From NCBI GenBank assembly GCA_014925825.1, contig JACGCK010000016.1, positions 372,001 through 436,000 of the forward strand: a DNA stretch of 64,000 nucleotides, written 5' to 3'. The notes beneath the pieces were generated by a model. The model made no database searches and was not told where the DNA came from. It saw only the letters and a list, made by a program, of their open reading frames with translations. This document shows positions 12,501-24,558 of the stretch, piece by piece. This stretch comes from Pholiota molesta (Eukaryota > Basidiomycota > Agaricomycetes > Agaricales > Strophariaceae). The position numbers and the translations under genes are program-made. Every line of letters begins with the position of its first letter. Position 1 is the first letter of the stretch.

Positions 12501-15500
12501 TCAATATTTTTGGATATGGATTGGCTAAGAAGACGCAGCATCTGACGAACGGGAAAAGAAACTCGCATTCCATGGGTTCCGTACGAATGGCAATTTATAA
12601 GACCCCATAACTGGCCAAAACTCATGATAGACTGTGGTCTATTAGCATCAGTGGAATGGCATATGTGGTAATTTATTAAACTTACAATAGACATAGAAGC
12701 TCGCACGCCCATATTTTCGAGATCTTACGGAAGGTCTCAAATTAGTTCTTTTTGTGGCCAACAGAAGAAATGCTCATACATTGGACGTGTATTGGGCTCA
12801 TAGCTCGAAGGTAGCAATGCGTCATATTCTTTGGAAAAGTTTTGAATAAAATCTATTGATACAAGGATGATATCTTACCAAAGGTGTTTCAAGGTCTTCC
12901 CTGCTGCGAACCACAATCCTAGCGGTCGGACGGCTTGCATCATAAAGCAGGCGAACCTTGTCTGGGTAGAAATTTCTTCATTAGTATGACAGAAAGATGC
13001 AGAGCACTGCTTACTGAGCTCGTACAACCGACGTGCCTAAAAATTGAAAACCAAATGATTTGTCTTGTGAGAAGCTGTTCTGAAATTAGGGCAAATAGAC
13101 TTACCTGCGCTGGAATATCTCCTGCTGGAAAGTGCAATCCCAAAAACAAATCATGCGACTGGTTCCAATCCACTAACTCCGCCACAACCTGTCCATTCCA
13201 CATCTCATCAAACTGATACACCATAACACGATGGAACAGGGTCAGATCCTTGATCACACCCACTACGACCTTCAAGTATGTTTCAAGGTCAGAGGCGGCT
13301 CCAAGTTGCTCATTGATCTGTGCCATAACTGCAAGCACGTCCATCATCCCAACAGAAGAGTTTCCGCGTGGAGCATATCGCCTATAACGACGATTGCTGG
13401 GTGTGGGTTGGTCGTTGGACTTGTCATAGGCCCGCGTCATTCGGCGAAGCGCTCCAGGGCAGGCAGAGGCCGCGAATGACTAGTCGTGCTCTTGAGAATG
13501 TCTTCCTTAGAGGGTGTCCATTCTCATCGCCTTGTAAACCGAACAGAGGAGTCACAGCCCGTGAATTTTTATCTGTGCTAGGTGATGCCAGCGAATGTGT
13601 ACTTTTCGATGCGGATGGATGCTTGCCAGCGGTCGATTGGCCAGAACCTTCAGAACTCACGGTTCCCGCTGGGGAATTCATGTTGCGGTGATTCTCCGTC
13701 TGCGGTACTGTAATGTTGCTGGTGGAAGAGTCCTGGCCAGGCATGAGTGAAGGAATTGTGGATGGTGCTTGATTCAAAGTCACAGGAGGATATAAAGGAT
13801 TCAGAATGTCTCTCTCCAATTCAAATTCCATAATGATCAACCCAGGAGTGGCAGTATCGTCATCTACTGCTTGGGACCGATGTATGGCACACCAGCAAGT
13901 CCATATCTTCTTGCCATCAATGGAATTTGATTCATTGGGCAGAGCTGATCCTGGTGCACCGTATCCACTGAGCAGGAAGACGTCAGGGCTAAATTGATCC
14001 TCCTCCAAATGTTGCTCTGGCTCAGTCAAAAACTCGATGTTTTCCCAAAGTACGCCAGCTTGTGCGTCTGGCAGGGTATCCGTGAAGCACTCGAGGTCGA
14101 AGAGAAAGTGGGGCGGCATCCCAAGCAATTCTGAAGAGTTCTATGTTGACTACAGTGGTGAAAATGAATATTCGATTGAATAAAGATCAATATACCTCTG
14201 AGACTTGGCGAACGACTAGAGCGTCACCTATTTCACGGACAGCAATAAGGACGCCAAATCCTTGCACGGCTCCAGGTGTACGAATAGGCTAGGTAAGAAT
14301 CATGATGAATAATGCCACGAAAATCTTTCAAGAGAAAAGACGACATACTTCATCCTCACATCGTTCTAGGTTACCTTCTCTTCCGATGACAACATGATTC
14401 CCATTTTCATCTTCCAGAGTTCGAAATTTGAAAGTTGTGTAGGGTTCGTCTGAAGTGAGACTACTCCCGACATCATCACTAGAAAAGACTTCTGATGAAC
14501 CTCGCTGTGATTGCTCACTTGAGGATGGCGTTCCAACACCCGTCCCAGGTTGTGGGGACATTGATGTAACAGCTTGATTTGAGAGGCTACTCGATCCCGA
14601 TCCCGTAGCGGAACTAACCTTGCTGTCTCGTAAAAACTTATGTGTGCTGCCCAGCCTAGACTTGCCACTTCCTGATTTGCCATCTCTGTATCTCGAAGAT
14701 GTAGCAGAGGAGCCTCTTTCACTTGTACTTCTCGAAGCTGGCAAGGATGGCAAATGAACAATACCATATTCAGAAGGGTTAAACGGCAGTCCCAGTGCAT
14801 TTTCGTCTCTTTGAGAGCCTTGATCGTAATTCGCTTCCCCTGGATATGTCGCAGTTGGTGTAGCCACAGCAGTTTGGGAACCAGCAAGTGAAGCGGGATG
14901 GGTGGGCGGAGGTTCCACATTTGAAAATAGAATTCAGGGGCTTCAGCGGGAGAAGGGCCAGCATTATATGTAGCATTTATAGTGATTGTTGCTGACATGT
15001 CTTCAACACGAGTGTCTTTCCACGGGGCGTAGGGAGATTCATCCGTGAGTGGGGCAGCAAGAAGACTCGGTCGCAAAGGGCTTGCCGTAGGAGGCACATC
15101 GCCTACAGAAATGGGTAAAGGAGACGCATACATTGAATATGGCCCTTGTTGGAAGATGTCACGTATCTGGCTTCCAAGTACTTGATCGACTGACATAGAC
15201 GAGGACACGGTTTCGAGCGTGGCTAAGCTGGATGGGGGCGCGGGCGAGGGGGGAGATATACTAGAAAATGTGTTGGGAAAGTAAGGATTGTCACTGGTGG
15301 AAGGATCACTGCTGTTGGAAGAAATTTTCCGGCCTGATTTCCGTCGTTTCGCATTGGATGAGATTCCCAATGTAAAACTAGAAGGGCCTGCGGCATCTAA
15401 ATTCCCAACGTTCTCTGTCAATCGTGGAAGACCTGAGATGCTTGCTGCTCTTCTTCGCGAACGTGTTTTTCTACGACTCTCTGATTTATCATCTGGTGCG

Positions 15501-15571
15501 TTGCTGTGCTTCGGAGTTTCGACATTGGAATCCTTGCTATACTCAGAGTAAAAAGATTTCGTATTAGACAT
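9552..15571 (-). CDS. fphA: Fungal phytochrome: PAS-GAF-PHY hybrid histidine kinase with response-regulator domain
   Basis: A red/far-red light receptor that binds a bilin and signals by His-Asp phosphorelay. The Ser/Pro-rich N-terminal extension is ~350 residues. Then comes RCEDE|PIRTPGAVQGFG, whose Cys (~14350) sits where bacterial and fungal phytochromes attach biliverdin. The PAS domain (SSELLGMPPHFLFDLECF) follows, then the GAF domain (VKDLTLFHRVMVYQFDEMW, LGLHFPAGDIPAQ) and PHY region (FGQLWGLINCHSYG, FPVRQMLRLLSQSI). The kinase has the H-box ASHEVRTPLNHI (~11605, split by an intron), N/G boxes (VEDTGCGITPN, GLGLAVVARIVEQLGG) and a REC domain (VLIVED; AVLMDIQMPILNG with the phospho-Asp; GWILKPIDF). 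About twelve short introns. One-base deletions are inferred at 10818-10820, 13440-13441, ~13519-13526 and 14924-14927. A further exon upstream of 15571 is possible. Confidence 0.93.
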
Positions 15572-15860
15572 AGATTGAGAATTCTCCGAAAAATCTTACG
15601 TTGTGCTGAATAGGCCAACAATATCGTTCGATGAGCGTGATGTAACAGGCGGGTTCTGCGTTGGAGACTCCGCAGCGGGCTGGATGCGGCCCTCGAACAA
15701 AGACCTTACAGGATAGACATAAGAAGTGGAGAAAGACGGGGCAAAGGGGGTTGAGAAGATGCTAGTTTGCGGTTTTGGTGATTTTGCATGGAGTGAGGAG
15801 AGAAGCGTTACGGGCACGGCAAACGAAGAAAACGTTATATAAAAGCATTTCGTGGTCAAG
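15572..15860 (-). promoter_or_regulatory. Phytochrome upstream region with TATA-like element and possible extra 5' exon
   Basis: On the minus strand a TATA-like run (TTTTATATAA, 15836-15845) lies upstream of an ATG at 15787-15789. The frame that follows needs one extra C in the C5 run at 15746-15750 to continue into a Ser/Pro-rich stretch (SYVYPVRSLFEGRIQP). That stretch ends at a consensus donor (gtaag, 15595-15599), with an acceptor at 15542. The intron phase does not join cleanly, so the annotated start is kept at 15571. If the exon is real, the protein is ~60 residues longer and ATG 15571 lies inside an intron. Confidence 0.3.
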
Positions 15861-16053
15861 TGCAAGTCGATTATGCCAATGGGTTCCACTTCCAGCAAGC
15901 TATGACGCTAATCACGTGAGTTGCTGTGCGATGACGTCGTGACGCGACGATCGCTGCATCCACTGCCAGTACGCATCAAAGATTCAAAACTGACCAGATT
16001 CAGTGGGAGCTGCTCGTCATTATGATATTATACAGGAATAATGCTGATTATAT

Positions 16054-17620
16054 CTACAGTAATCCAAAGGTCTTCCCAATGATATCCACAAGGCCCTCCT
16101 GAACTCCGAGATAATCATGTCCTCCGACGAGAGTTTTGACTAGAACCACCTTTCGGCTGTCTTCTGAAAACGAATCCACACGGCCAAAATTCTTGAGTTT
16201 CCGACTTTCAACAATGTCTGTGCGCTTAGCAGCTCGTTTTATTTGTTGTCCAGAGATCACTTCCCATTCCCCAGGCGTCACAGAGAATGGATTGGCCGGG
16301 AGAGATAGTGGTGGTAGATGAGGCTCCAAAAAGGCATGGAAGAGCACATCAGAATGGGAGTGAGTAATATCCCAATCATTTTCGGCGTGTGCGATTAAGA
16401 CGGAAGCAGTGATATTCTGGTGCAAATCAGTATATCGCTTATAGAACACACCTTCCAAAGCACGTACAGGCACGACTTGGAGGGTATCGAAACGATGTAT
16501 GAGCGCCTTTTTGACAATTTCTACGAGAGAATATTCAGTAGTTGTTCAGAATACCGCGCTGGATGAAACCAAAGATGAATAAAATATTAGAGCATTTTTT
16601 ACCAAAGCCGCAAACCTCCATGTCGAAGTAAGAAACTTGTCACGAATTGCAAGACAGAACCATACGAGCTCAGGGCCACATATATCCATCCCATGGAGAA
16701 GACATAAAATCAAACTCACGCGCAGCACCGGGTATGATAGAAATTGGCTTCATTAGTGGAATAAATCCAAAAAGATTATAGGTCTCTAGAACACTATCAA
16801 TACTTGAAAATGGCTACCAACTCGTCAGCTTCTATATTGCATGTATAAGCTATTGATGCGCTCACAGAAAGGAGAACGATGCCCTTGCAACTCACGCCTT
16901 CCGCGGCCAACACTGCTCCAAGTTGTCCAGAAACCCCAGTGCCTAAGCTATGCCCAATGATCAAAATGTCTTCGGGTCTCTTTCCGTGAGCAACAAGCCA
17001 GTCAAATGCTGCCCGTGCATCGCGCGTTAATCCTGCTTCGGAGGGCTGCCCACTGCTATCTGCAAAACCGCGATAATCGATGGCCAGAACATTCGCGCCC
17101 AGTCTAGTAGAGAATGCTTGATAATGCTGAATACGAGCACCAAATGCGCGCGTCGCAGCATTGCCATGAAGGAAGAGAACGGCTGGACGTGCCATGAGTG
17201 CTGGAATTATATGATGAGCAACGTCGACAGGTATGTCCGATAAGGACTGGTAGTATGGGTTAGAGAGGATGAACCAAGCGCCGATTGTCTCGTTGTCAGA
17301 CGTTTGTATCTTCAGATTCAATGTCCTGTTGGCTGGGAAGACCCTATCGTCATGTCCATATATTCTGAGAATGAAATACTTACGAGCAAGGCCGTATTTT
17401 TCGGGAGTATCAAAGTCGGCAAACCAGGGAATCTTGACTGCATTGAGGTATAATGCGCTATTCAAAATGAACATCAAGTCGATTCAGAAGCACGCACTTC
17501 AAGCAGAACGTACTGCGATTGGAAGTACGGAATCGTTAAGAGGAGTACCAGGGCAGCGTATAGAGCACCAAACAGCACTAGGTATTTTTGCGCGCGGAAG
17601 AAGAGATATATTCCAGCCAT
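16054..17620 (-). CDS. ABHD12/ABHD13-type alpha/beta hydrolase, membrane-anchored
   Basis: A serine hydrolase of the ABHD12-like group, whose animal members cleave lysophospholipids or monoacylglycerols. Start ATG 17618-17620. An N-terminal transmembrane segment (YLVLFGALYAALVLLLTIPY) comes first, then FLHGNAATRAFGARIQHYQ (oxyanion region), LAIDYRGFADSSGQPSE and the nucleophile elbow GHSLGTGVSGQ (Ser). Later come AHAENDWDITHSHS (catalytic Asp region) and LVGGHDYLGVQEG (catalytic His). Intron donors are clear near 17510, 17384 and 16868; the last gives the smooth join GIVLLS|PFSSIDSVLETYNLFGF. The stretch 16530-16720, leading into EIVKKALIHRFDTLQVV, has ambiguous splice sites. Stop at 16054-16056. 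The gene is divergent from the Bor1-like transporter, with ~310 bases between starts. Confidence 0.88.
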
Positions 17621-17930
17621 GTCTATAGTTGGAGGCTGTTGGAGGTCGTGATCGTTTCACTTTGGACGCGAATGTTGCCACTATGTTGCCGTCGGAGACC
17701 AAAGCCAAAAAAGCTTCCGTTCCGCTGGCGTGGGGATTCTTTCTAATGAACTCAACTAACGTGACGTCCGTTGAACGTTCCGGAACTTCTCCAGCGTTCA
17801 GAAGAACTATTCACCTCATATAGAACAGCAATGGTGTAACGCCGATTCTGCTGTCTAATCTTCCTTTCTCTTTCTGAACACTCTACCAAACATATACTTA
17901 GAATAATCTCGAAAACAAGATCAGGATAAC
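17621..17930. promoter_or_regulatory. Divergent promoter region between ABHD12-type hydrolase and Bor1-type transporter
   Basis: 310 bases between two start codons pointing away from each other. No obvious TATA box or repeated site. Both promoters must be in this short stretch. Confidence 0.4.
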
Positions 17931-20196
17931 ATGGAAAACGCGCCCGTGTCGGCTGGCAGCAAGACTGGGGATATCTCTGTAGAATCGCGAGACGCTGCGA
18001 GCACTCGGACATCCGAGACGAATAAAGAACGTTTACCTACAGAAACTGTGACTTTTAAAGCAGCTCTGAAACGTTTACAATTGATTAGACGACTTGGAAG
18101 AGGCATTATCCTAGACATTCGCTCGCGCGCACCCTGGTATCTCAGCGACTGGACCGATGCGTGGAACTACCGAGTGGTTCCTGCCACCGCCCTTATTTTC
18201 TTTGCAAAGTATGCATATTCTGTTCTTCTTTCAATGCACGATTTTTTTCTCAATACCTGTCGTGACAGTGTCCTACCTGGCATCGCTTTCTCTCTAGACC
18301 TAATAGAAACTACGGAGCAATACGGTGTTGCAGAAGTTTTGCTGTCATCATTTATGGCGGCTTTCATATTTTCGATCTTTGGCGCCCAGCCTCTCACCAT
18401 TGCTGGAGTGACAGGTATTGCCTGGTATGATGGACAAATGTAGGGGCACTAAAAGTTGTCTGTAGGCCCAATCACTGTGTTCAACAAAACTATATTCGAT
18501 ATCATCGCGAAGGAATCAGATCCTCCAAATTATCTTCATTTCATTGGTTGGGTTTATCTTTGGGGTGCAATTTTTCATTGGATCACTGCGATATGCAACG
18601 GTGTGTCTTACTTTTTTTTCCACACACATGCGCTCCACTAAACTTTATCTTGTTCCACAGCGTGTAACTTCCTCAAATATGTCACTCTATTCTCCTGCGA
18701 TACTTTCGGCTTCTATGTATCTTGGGTCTACCTTCAATATGGCATTCAAGTGATCACACGACAATTTGTACCTTCCAACAACCCAGAGGGCGTGCTGGTT
18801 TCCATCATCCTGGCTCTGCTCATGCTGGTCACTTCATTTTTATTCAACTCCCTATCACGAACACCATATTTCCATCGACAAGCCCGTCGTTTTTTTGCCG
18901 ATTATGGGATGCCGATATCATTAGTGGCTGCCTCTGCAATGGCCTATTGGGGTCGCTTTAATGTGACAAATCCATTAACGCTTCCTGTTGGAGGTGCATT
19001 CAAACCAGCCGGTGGAAGAGATTGGCTCGTCAGATTTTGGCAACTAGAGGGTAAATGGGTTGGTATTGCCCTTCCCTTTGGACTTGTCCTCTGGATCCTT
19101 TTCTTCTTTGATCACAATGTTTCGGTAGGAACTTTTTTTCTTTCTTTATGAGTATCTCAAAATTAATTGGCTATTCCCAGTCACTTATGGCTCAAAGCTC
19201 CGAGTTTCCGCTACGAAAACCACCTGGGTTTCACTATGATTTCTTCTTGCTAGGAGTGACGACCTTCATAGCTGGACTTTTAGGACTCCCGGCACCTAAT
19301 GGATTGATACCCCAAGCACCTATCCATACCACCTCTTTGCTCGTTATGGGCCGCTCTTTAAAACATGACAAGGACGAGGAAGACCGCGGATCAAACTCCC
19401 GCACACAGACAGTCACCAGTCTGTCGAATGATAACACGGGGTCAAAATCAATATTGCCTAGACTCGGCCGTGCTCTGACCGCACAAGAAGTACCTATCGG
19501 GGTTGTTGAACAGCGTGTCTCCAATCTTGCCCAGGGTAGTCTGTGTCTTGTCCTTCTCACAGGCCCGTTTCTCCATGTTCTCTCCTTGATTCCTCGTGGG
19601 GTTTTGGCGGGCCTTTTGTAAGCTTCAGTATGTCTGTGAGGATTATCCTTTAATCGTCAGTCCTGTTAGTTGGTACATGGGCGCTGATGCTCTGCGTGCC
19701 AATGGCATCACGAAGAAATTCCTATATCTGATTCAAGACAAAGCCCTTACAAGTGCACGCGAGCCGCTGCGCAAAGTGCGCAAGTCGCGCATCATCCTCT
19801 TCATCACCATCCAGCTCGTTGGCTTTGGCATAACCTTCGCAATCACTCAGACTATGGTTCGTGCCTGTTTGCTTTTGTGTTCTGATGCTGCTAAATTCAT
19901 CGTATTTTGTGTTGTCGCTCACAGCGGCCATCGGGTTTCCTGTGATTATAATGCTCCTGCTTCCAGTTCGGACACATCTTATACCGCGATTACCATTCAC
20001 GAAGGAAGAGCTGGCTATACTTGACGGTCCAGCTGCGTCACCATTTGTAAGTCGTCCATCTGTCATAAGTTCTTCTCATTTCTCCGCACCCTTAAATCTA
20101 TTGTAACGGAGTTTTTTTTTCTGTTATGACATGCAATGTGCTCTGACCCTCATATTTTTCTCTTAGACGATGGAATCGGTGGGCGGAACTTTGTAG
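17931..20196 (+). CDS. BOR1: Bor1-type anion exchanger (SLC4 family borate/bicarbonate transporter)
   Basis: Fungal Bor1 exports borate across the plasma membrane and belongs to the SLC4 bicarbonate-transporter fold. Start ATG 17931. Core motifs are APWYLSDWTDAWNYRVVPAT, FFANVLPGIAFSLDL, IFSIFGAQPLTIAGVTG|PITVFNKTIF, GLLGLPAPNGLIPQAPIHT and GLFWYMGADALRANGI. About ten hydrophobic segments are spread through ~600 residues. Short introns join cleanly: donor 18209, donor near 18416, 18601-18660 region, 19124-19180 region, 19619-19670 region and 20047-20166. The donor after QTM (near 19856) is weak (gttcgt) and one base short of phase. An extra G there would restore TMAAIGFPVIIML. The last exon is tiny (TMESVGGTL, stop 20194-20196). 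Confidence 0.92.
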
Positions 20197-20705
20197 ACTT
20201 ACGTTATGGTCAGTTGTTATCTATACTCGCCTATTCAAACGATCTGCACTGTGCAATGATGGTAAATGATTGACATCTCTCGATGGAGGTAATCATGCTC
20301 ACTGATCCACATACCTCTCCAGTGTACATAGCACCTTGTAGCACATGCACGACGGTCTTCGGCAACACCCTCTAAGCTCTTCTAAGCCCCTCTATTATCT
20401 TCTCCGACTCGCCTACTGGAGGCTTCAATTTCCAAAAGGTCTCGGCAGTGACGTCAAATTTATGACTGCATTGACATACCTTACACAGAAGAATGATTAT
20501 CTGATTATCTCGTGGTCCTTTTCCCTCGCTTCACTCATTCCATGGGAAGCAGGCTATAAAAAAAACAAACTTCTCCCAAATATGAAAGCAAGTCAAGGGC
20601 TTTCGGGTACACGCGGGTGTCAGATTGCTGTGACTCATATAAGGCGACCATATGTGCTTCTGAGGGCCTTCGTTTTCTGCACCCTACTATCTGAAAGCGG
20701 CTAAA
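20197..20705. other. Intergenic, no gene recognised
   Basis: 509 bases between the transporter stop and the next start in tandem. Short open frames only. The region should contain the transporter 3' UTR and the promoter of the phosphatase-like gene. Confidence 0.45.
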
Positions 20706-22802
20706 ATGACATCCGTGCCCCCTGTTCCCGACAGTAAACTTCTTGGTGCAGTTATCCTGATCAGGCACGGAGACAGAGAAGGTGCACCATTTTGCTCTTG
20801 AAATATGTGCATATGCTCAGACCTGGGAACAGGCTTCTTTCAAGATCCTATAACTTATACGGCGTCTAATACTGCTATTACGCCTCTTGGAAACGTTAGG
20901 ACATATTGTTCCGCGCGTCAATATTTTATTTACATTGATATCAAACTTGAAGGCTCAATCATTCCAACTTGGAGCCCAAATTCGCGAAATTTACTTCAGC
21001 AATGATTCCTCGCCTTACTTTATCTCGACGGTCAACAACACTATCGCACAAGACAGTCAGCTCCAAATTCGAGCTGATGCCGGCGGCGAACGTGGTGTGA
21101 TCTTCAACTCGGCCGTATCATTCCTCCAAGGTCTCTTTCCTGGTACACCCAACTATAATACCACCCTCGCCAATGGTACCGTTATTGTTGGTCCTCTAGG
21201 TGGATACCAGACGATTCCCAGTAGGTTTCTTGCTCTAAATAAAGAATGTTCATTTATTCAAGTTTGTCTCTAGTTGAGTCCGTCGAGCCTGATAACGACG
21301 TCTCATTGGAAGGATGGACCGATTGTGCTGTAAGCTCATATTTTTTTATTGATTTCATTCCGTTATTGAATACTCTACCTCCAATGACATAGACATTTAC
21401 GACCGCAACCACTAACTTTTATAACTCTACGATCTTCACCAAGACAGCTGCAGATCATGCAGATTTCTTAAATGCTCTTCCTCCTTTCCTCGACGGCAGA
21501 GATGCTACTCTTGTAAACATGGCAAGTCAATCGAATCGTGCTTGTGTATAACCAATATACTAATTTGCGCCTGAAATAGTGGAATGTAAATTCTATTGAT
21601 AACATCATCTTATCCCCCTGTTCTTAGTTTCAATTTCTAGATCTTCGACTACATGAACGTCAACTTCATCCATAACAAGACATTTGCCGCCGCTCTTCCT
21701 CCCACTTTTTGCAACAGGCAAGAGCTCTTGCTGACTTCCATGAAAATGGAGTGTTCAGTTCGCCTCAAGAGAATGGCATTGGAAACAGTAAGTTCAGCCA
21801 TTCCCTTTCAGCCATAATTTGTAGTAATTCTGAATCTGACATGAAAACTGCTTTTGTCAGTCGCTGGACAGACCATCCTCCCTTCGATGTGTCTGCCATT
21901 GCGGATATCACCAATTCCTCAAACCCTCTCAAATTCACTTTAGAGGCTATTTCCTACAAGCCGTTCATCTCTCTGTTCAATATGACAGGTATCGCCCAAA
22001 TGAATCCTCAGCTTTACGGTGTTGGTACGCCACTGTTTTTTTGTCGAGTCTTCTGTGCAGTGTTGATCATTTTCTTCGCGTGTTCTTCAATTCAGTGGAA
22101 TATTCATCGGCCGCGGCATTTGAAGTCTGGCAACCCAATGCTGGCGGCGAACCCGTTATTCGGTTCACGTTCAAGAACGGCACCACGGACGAGTTCCACA
22201 GCTACAACTTCCTCAATCCACCACTAACGTACCGGTCTCGACCTTCGTCAATACCATGGAGGTAATTTGCCACATATATCAATATAAATATAAGGAACAA
22301 TAATAACTAACTACCATGCTTTCCCGCCTGGCAAAAGCCATTCGCATTCAGTGACATTCCAACCTGGTGCTCAGTCTGCCAAAACAAGCAAGACCGTGGA
22401 TGCGCTGCGCTCACTGCTGCCGCCGCCAACGCGACCCACACCGTGACTGTTGGCTCGCACAACCGCGTCAGCCCGGTCGGCGCTGGCTTCATCGGTGCCT
22501 CCGTCATGCTCGTCGTTCTTCTCGGTTCCCTGGCCTTGCTTTCCTTCGCCGGCTTCTTGAGCTTCGGAAAACGAAGTGCTTCGCGCCGCCTTGGATCTGA
22601 TGTGCGTTTCATATGCTTGTTTTAGAAGAGCACTACCACTTACTATCTTTATTAGACTGACAGTTCTCCGGAAGGAAGCACTGAAAACAAGAAGATCATT
22701 GACGTTTCTGTAGGTCACTATATGAGCCATGGTTGGTTGTACCTGTATGACAATATTCTGTATGAGTGCGTCATAACAATGAGCTGTAATAGTACTGAAT
22801 GA
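20706..22802 (+). CDS. Membrane-anchored histidine-acid-phosphatase-like (phosphoglycerate-mutase-fold) protein
   Basis: Histidine phosphatases use an RHG histidine as phosphate acceptor. Here the motif is VILIRHGDRE near residue 20, directly after the ATG at 20706 and without a signal peptide. Later conserved blocks are TPLGN|AQSFQLGAQIREIYF, RADAGGERGVIFNSAVSF, LEGWTDCATFTTATTNFYNS and LKFTLEAISYKPFISLFNMTG. A Cys-rich block (WCSVCQNKQDRGC) follows, then a transmembrane helix (GASVMLVVLLGSLALLSFAGF) and a basic tail, so it looks like a type I or tail-anchored membrane protein. I find no HD dipeptide in the usual acid position. Single-base deletions are needed at T5 21706-21710 and near 21889 and 22217. 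The 3' end is uncertain: stop 22800-22802 in the last open frame. Confidence 0.8.
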
Positions 22803-23194
22803 TATGATATGCATATGCATTTTACGATCCAGATACTAAATTACTGTGGTTTGCTACAGTCAATCTGAAAGGTGACAGGCGAATCAAAACACTAGTAGAA
22901 TGCTGCTCTAGGATCAATGCTATGAAGCAATCCATATATCGATCACTATTGGAAAGCTGGCAATGAGTATTGCTATAACATGTCTTTGGACTGCATAGAA
23001 TTGACATAATAATCTACATGCGATATGAGGGGGTCTAATTGTATAAGTACATGCATGATTGAGGGTAACTTAAACATATTGAGATTGCATAGTAAAAGTT
23101 TGTGCTGTGGGTTGAAACCTTGATAGATTTTGTGCATGATGGTTGTGGGAGGGTAGAATGCATGGAAGGTATCCTCCCAGACGATCCGGACTAT
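22803..23194. other. Convergent intergenic region
   Basis: 392 AT-rich bases between the 3' ends of the phosphatase-like gene and the Iwr1 gene. Nothing recognisable; presumably 3' UTRs. Confidence 0.5.
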
Positions 23195-24558
23195 CATCGC
23201 CAGTCAAATTGCTCTTGCTCATTCGGATAACCCATCACGTCGTCGTATTCGGAATTTTCATGCCATTCATCTGTGTTTTGGAAAGGAAGGCGATCAGAGA
23301 ACAATATTGGTTGCGAGGGGAATATTATTCATACCACTATCCTCTTCTTCGGGGTAGTCATTCTTGTAATATTCCTCCGCTGCTCCAGTTATATCAATTG
23401 ACTGCTGTGCACTAAGAATTGAAAAAAAAATGCCTACCATTAGAATCTTCATCCGCTTCGTCAAACTCCTCTTCGGAATCAGATGTAGAATCGTAGCCGT
23501 CTCCAAACGAAGGCGGGAGTCCAGTTCTACATGTTGGTGGTTAGTTACTTTTAACAATAAAGTACTGAAGGAAGGCGTACACAGTGCCAACATTTGCAAC
23601 CGCATTCCATTCGGTCGAGGTAGCTGGCCGATGATAGAAGACATCCCACACATAGTCATTGTCAGATGCTTTAAGTTCAGAAGATGCGGGTTTCTTTGGC
23701 CCTGATGAAGGTGCGGGGCTCCTCATTTTTTCATCATGTACTACGGCATTGTCAGTACATGAATGTGCCACTAAGCCTGAAACGGACGTACAGTTGAGAT
23801 AGTCATTCAGCATCGGGAGGAACTTGTCCATCTCCGACGACTCATCCACAGCCATCGGAGTCTCACTTTGACGAATGGCATCGTACATCTTAAAGTCGCG
23901 AGCATTTTTACGGGCTTCTAGCTCCTTAGTAGAATAAACTTTCGGTCTGCAGAAACCCTAAATTAATGCCAATTCATATGCGTTGGAGGAATCTGGTGCA
24001 TACGGAGCAGTTGGGTAGCGGCTCACGGGAGCCTTGGGCTCCTGGACATCTGTTTCGACGATAGTATATCGACGTGACGCAGCTTCTTCCTTTGTGATTC
24101 GCGAAATGGGAGAGGGGGTACCTCTGCAGCGGCTGGTGGTATGGCGCCCTTGGCTTCAGCGGCGACTTTGACAGCGGTTTCTCGAGCTAAGCGGGATATC
24201 TCATCCTATATTTCTCAAGGTCAGATTCTAATGACAGAGAACTCATTAAATGGATGAAGACCTGGATACTCTTCTGCGTTGCATCGTCCCAAGCACTGTC
24301 TTCCACTGTCTGCGCATACTGGAATACTCCGACGCCACCGCGAGATTTTTTCCGGCGTATTCGGGATTCGACGACTACATAAATGCAGGTATAACGCAAT
24401 GTTTGAAGTGGGTGATACCATAAATACATACCAAGTGCGTCAAGGGGTTCCTCGTTTCGTTTGCGCTTGATGCGCAGGATGGTGTAAGACGGGGTCGCGG
24501 GCGCAGGTGGATTTGGAATGGTGTCCGAGAGGGTGGTGGTTGCAGGCTCTACCTGCAT
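23195..24558 (-). CDS. IWR1: Iwr1-type RNA polymerase II nuclear import factor
   Basis: Iwr1 binds assembled RNA polymerase II and directs it into the nucleus (SLC7A6OS in animals). Start ATG 24556-24558, with TILRIKRKRNEEPLDAL as the conserved N-terminal block carrying the basic cluster. The Iwr1 domain is YVWDVFYHRPATS, then GTVTGLPPSFGDGYDSTSD, a Glu/Asp run (SEEEFDEADEDSN), AEEYYKNDYPEEEDS and the C-terminal acidic YDDVMGYPNEQEQFDWR. Introns join in phase, for example GT|A across the one ending near 23527, AAT G|CG near 23384 and AGT G|AT near 23253. Length is ~270 residues, usual for fungi. No frame break seen. Stop 23195-23197. Confidence 0.85.

Noticed and set aside
14366..14920. Continuation of the phytochrome N-terminal frame to 14366 without a shift
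   Set aside because: The shifted frame gives the Ser-rich head and the conserved RCEDE motif; the unshifted one is Leu/His/Lys-rich nonsense ending in a stop.
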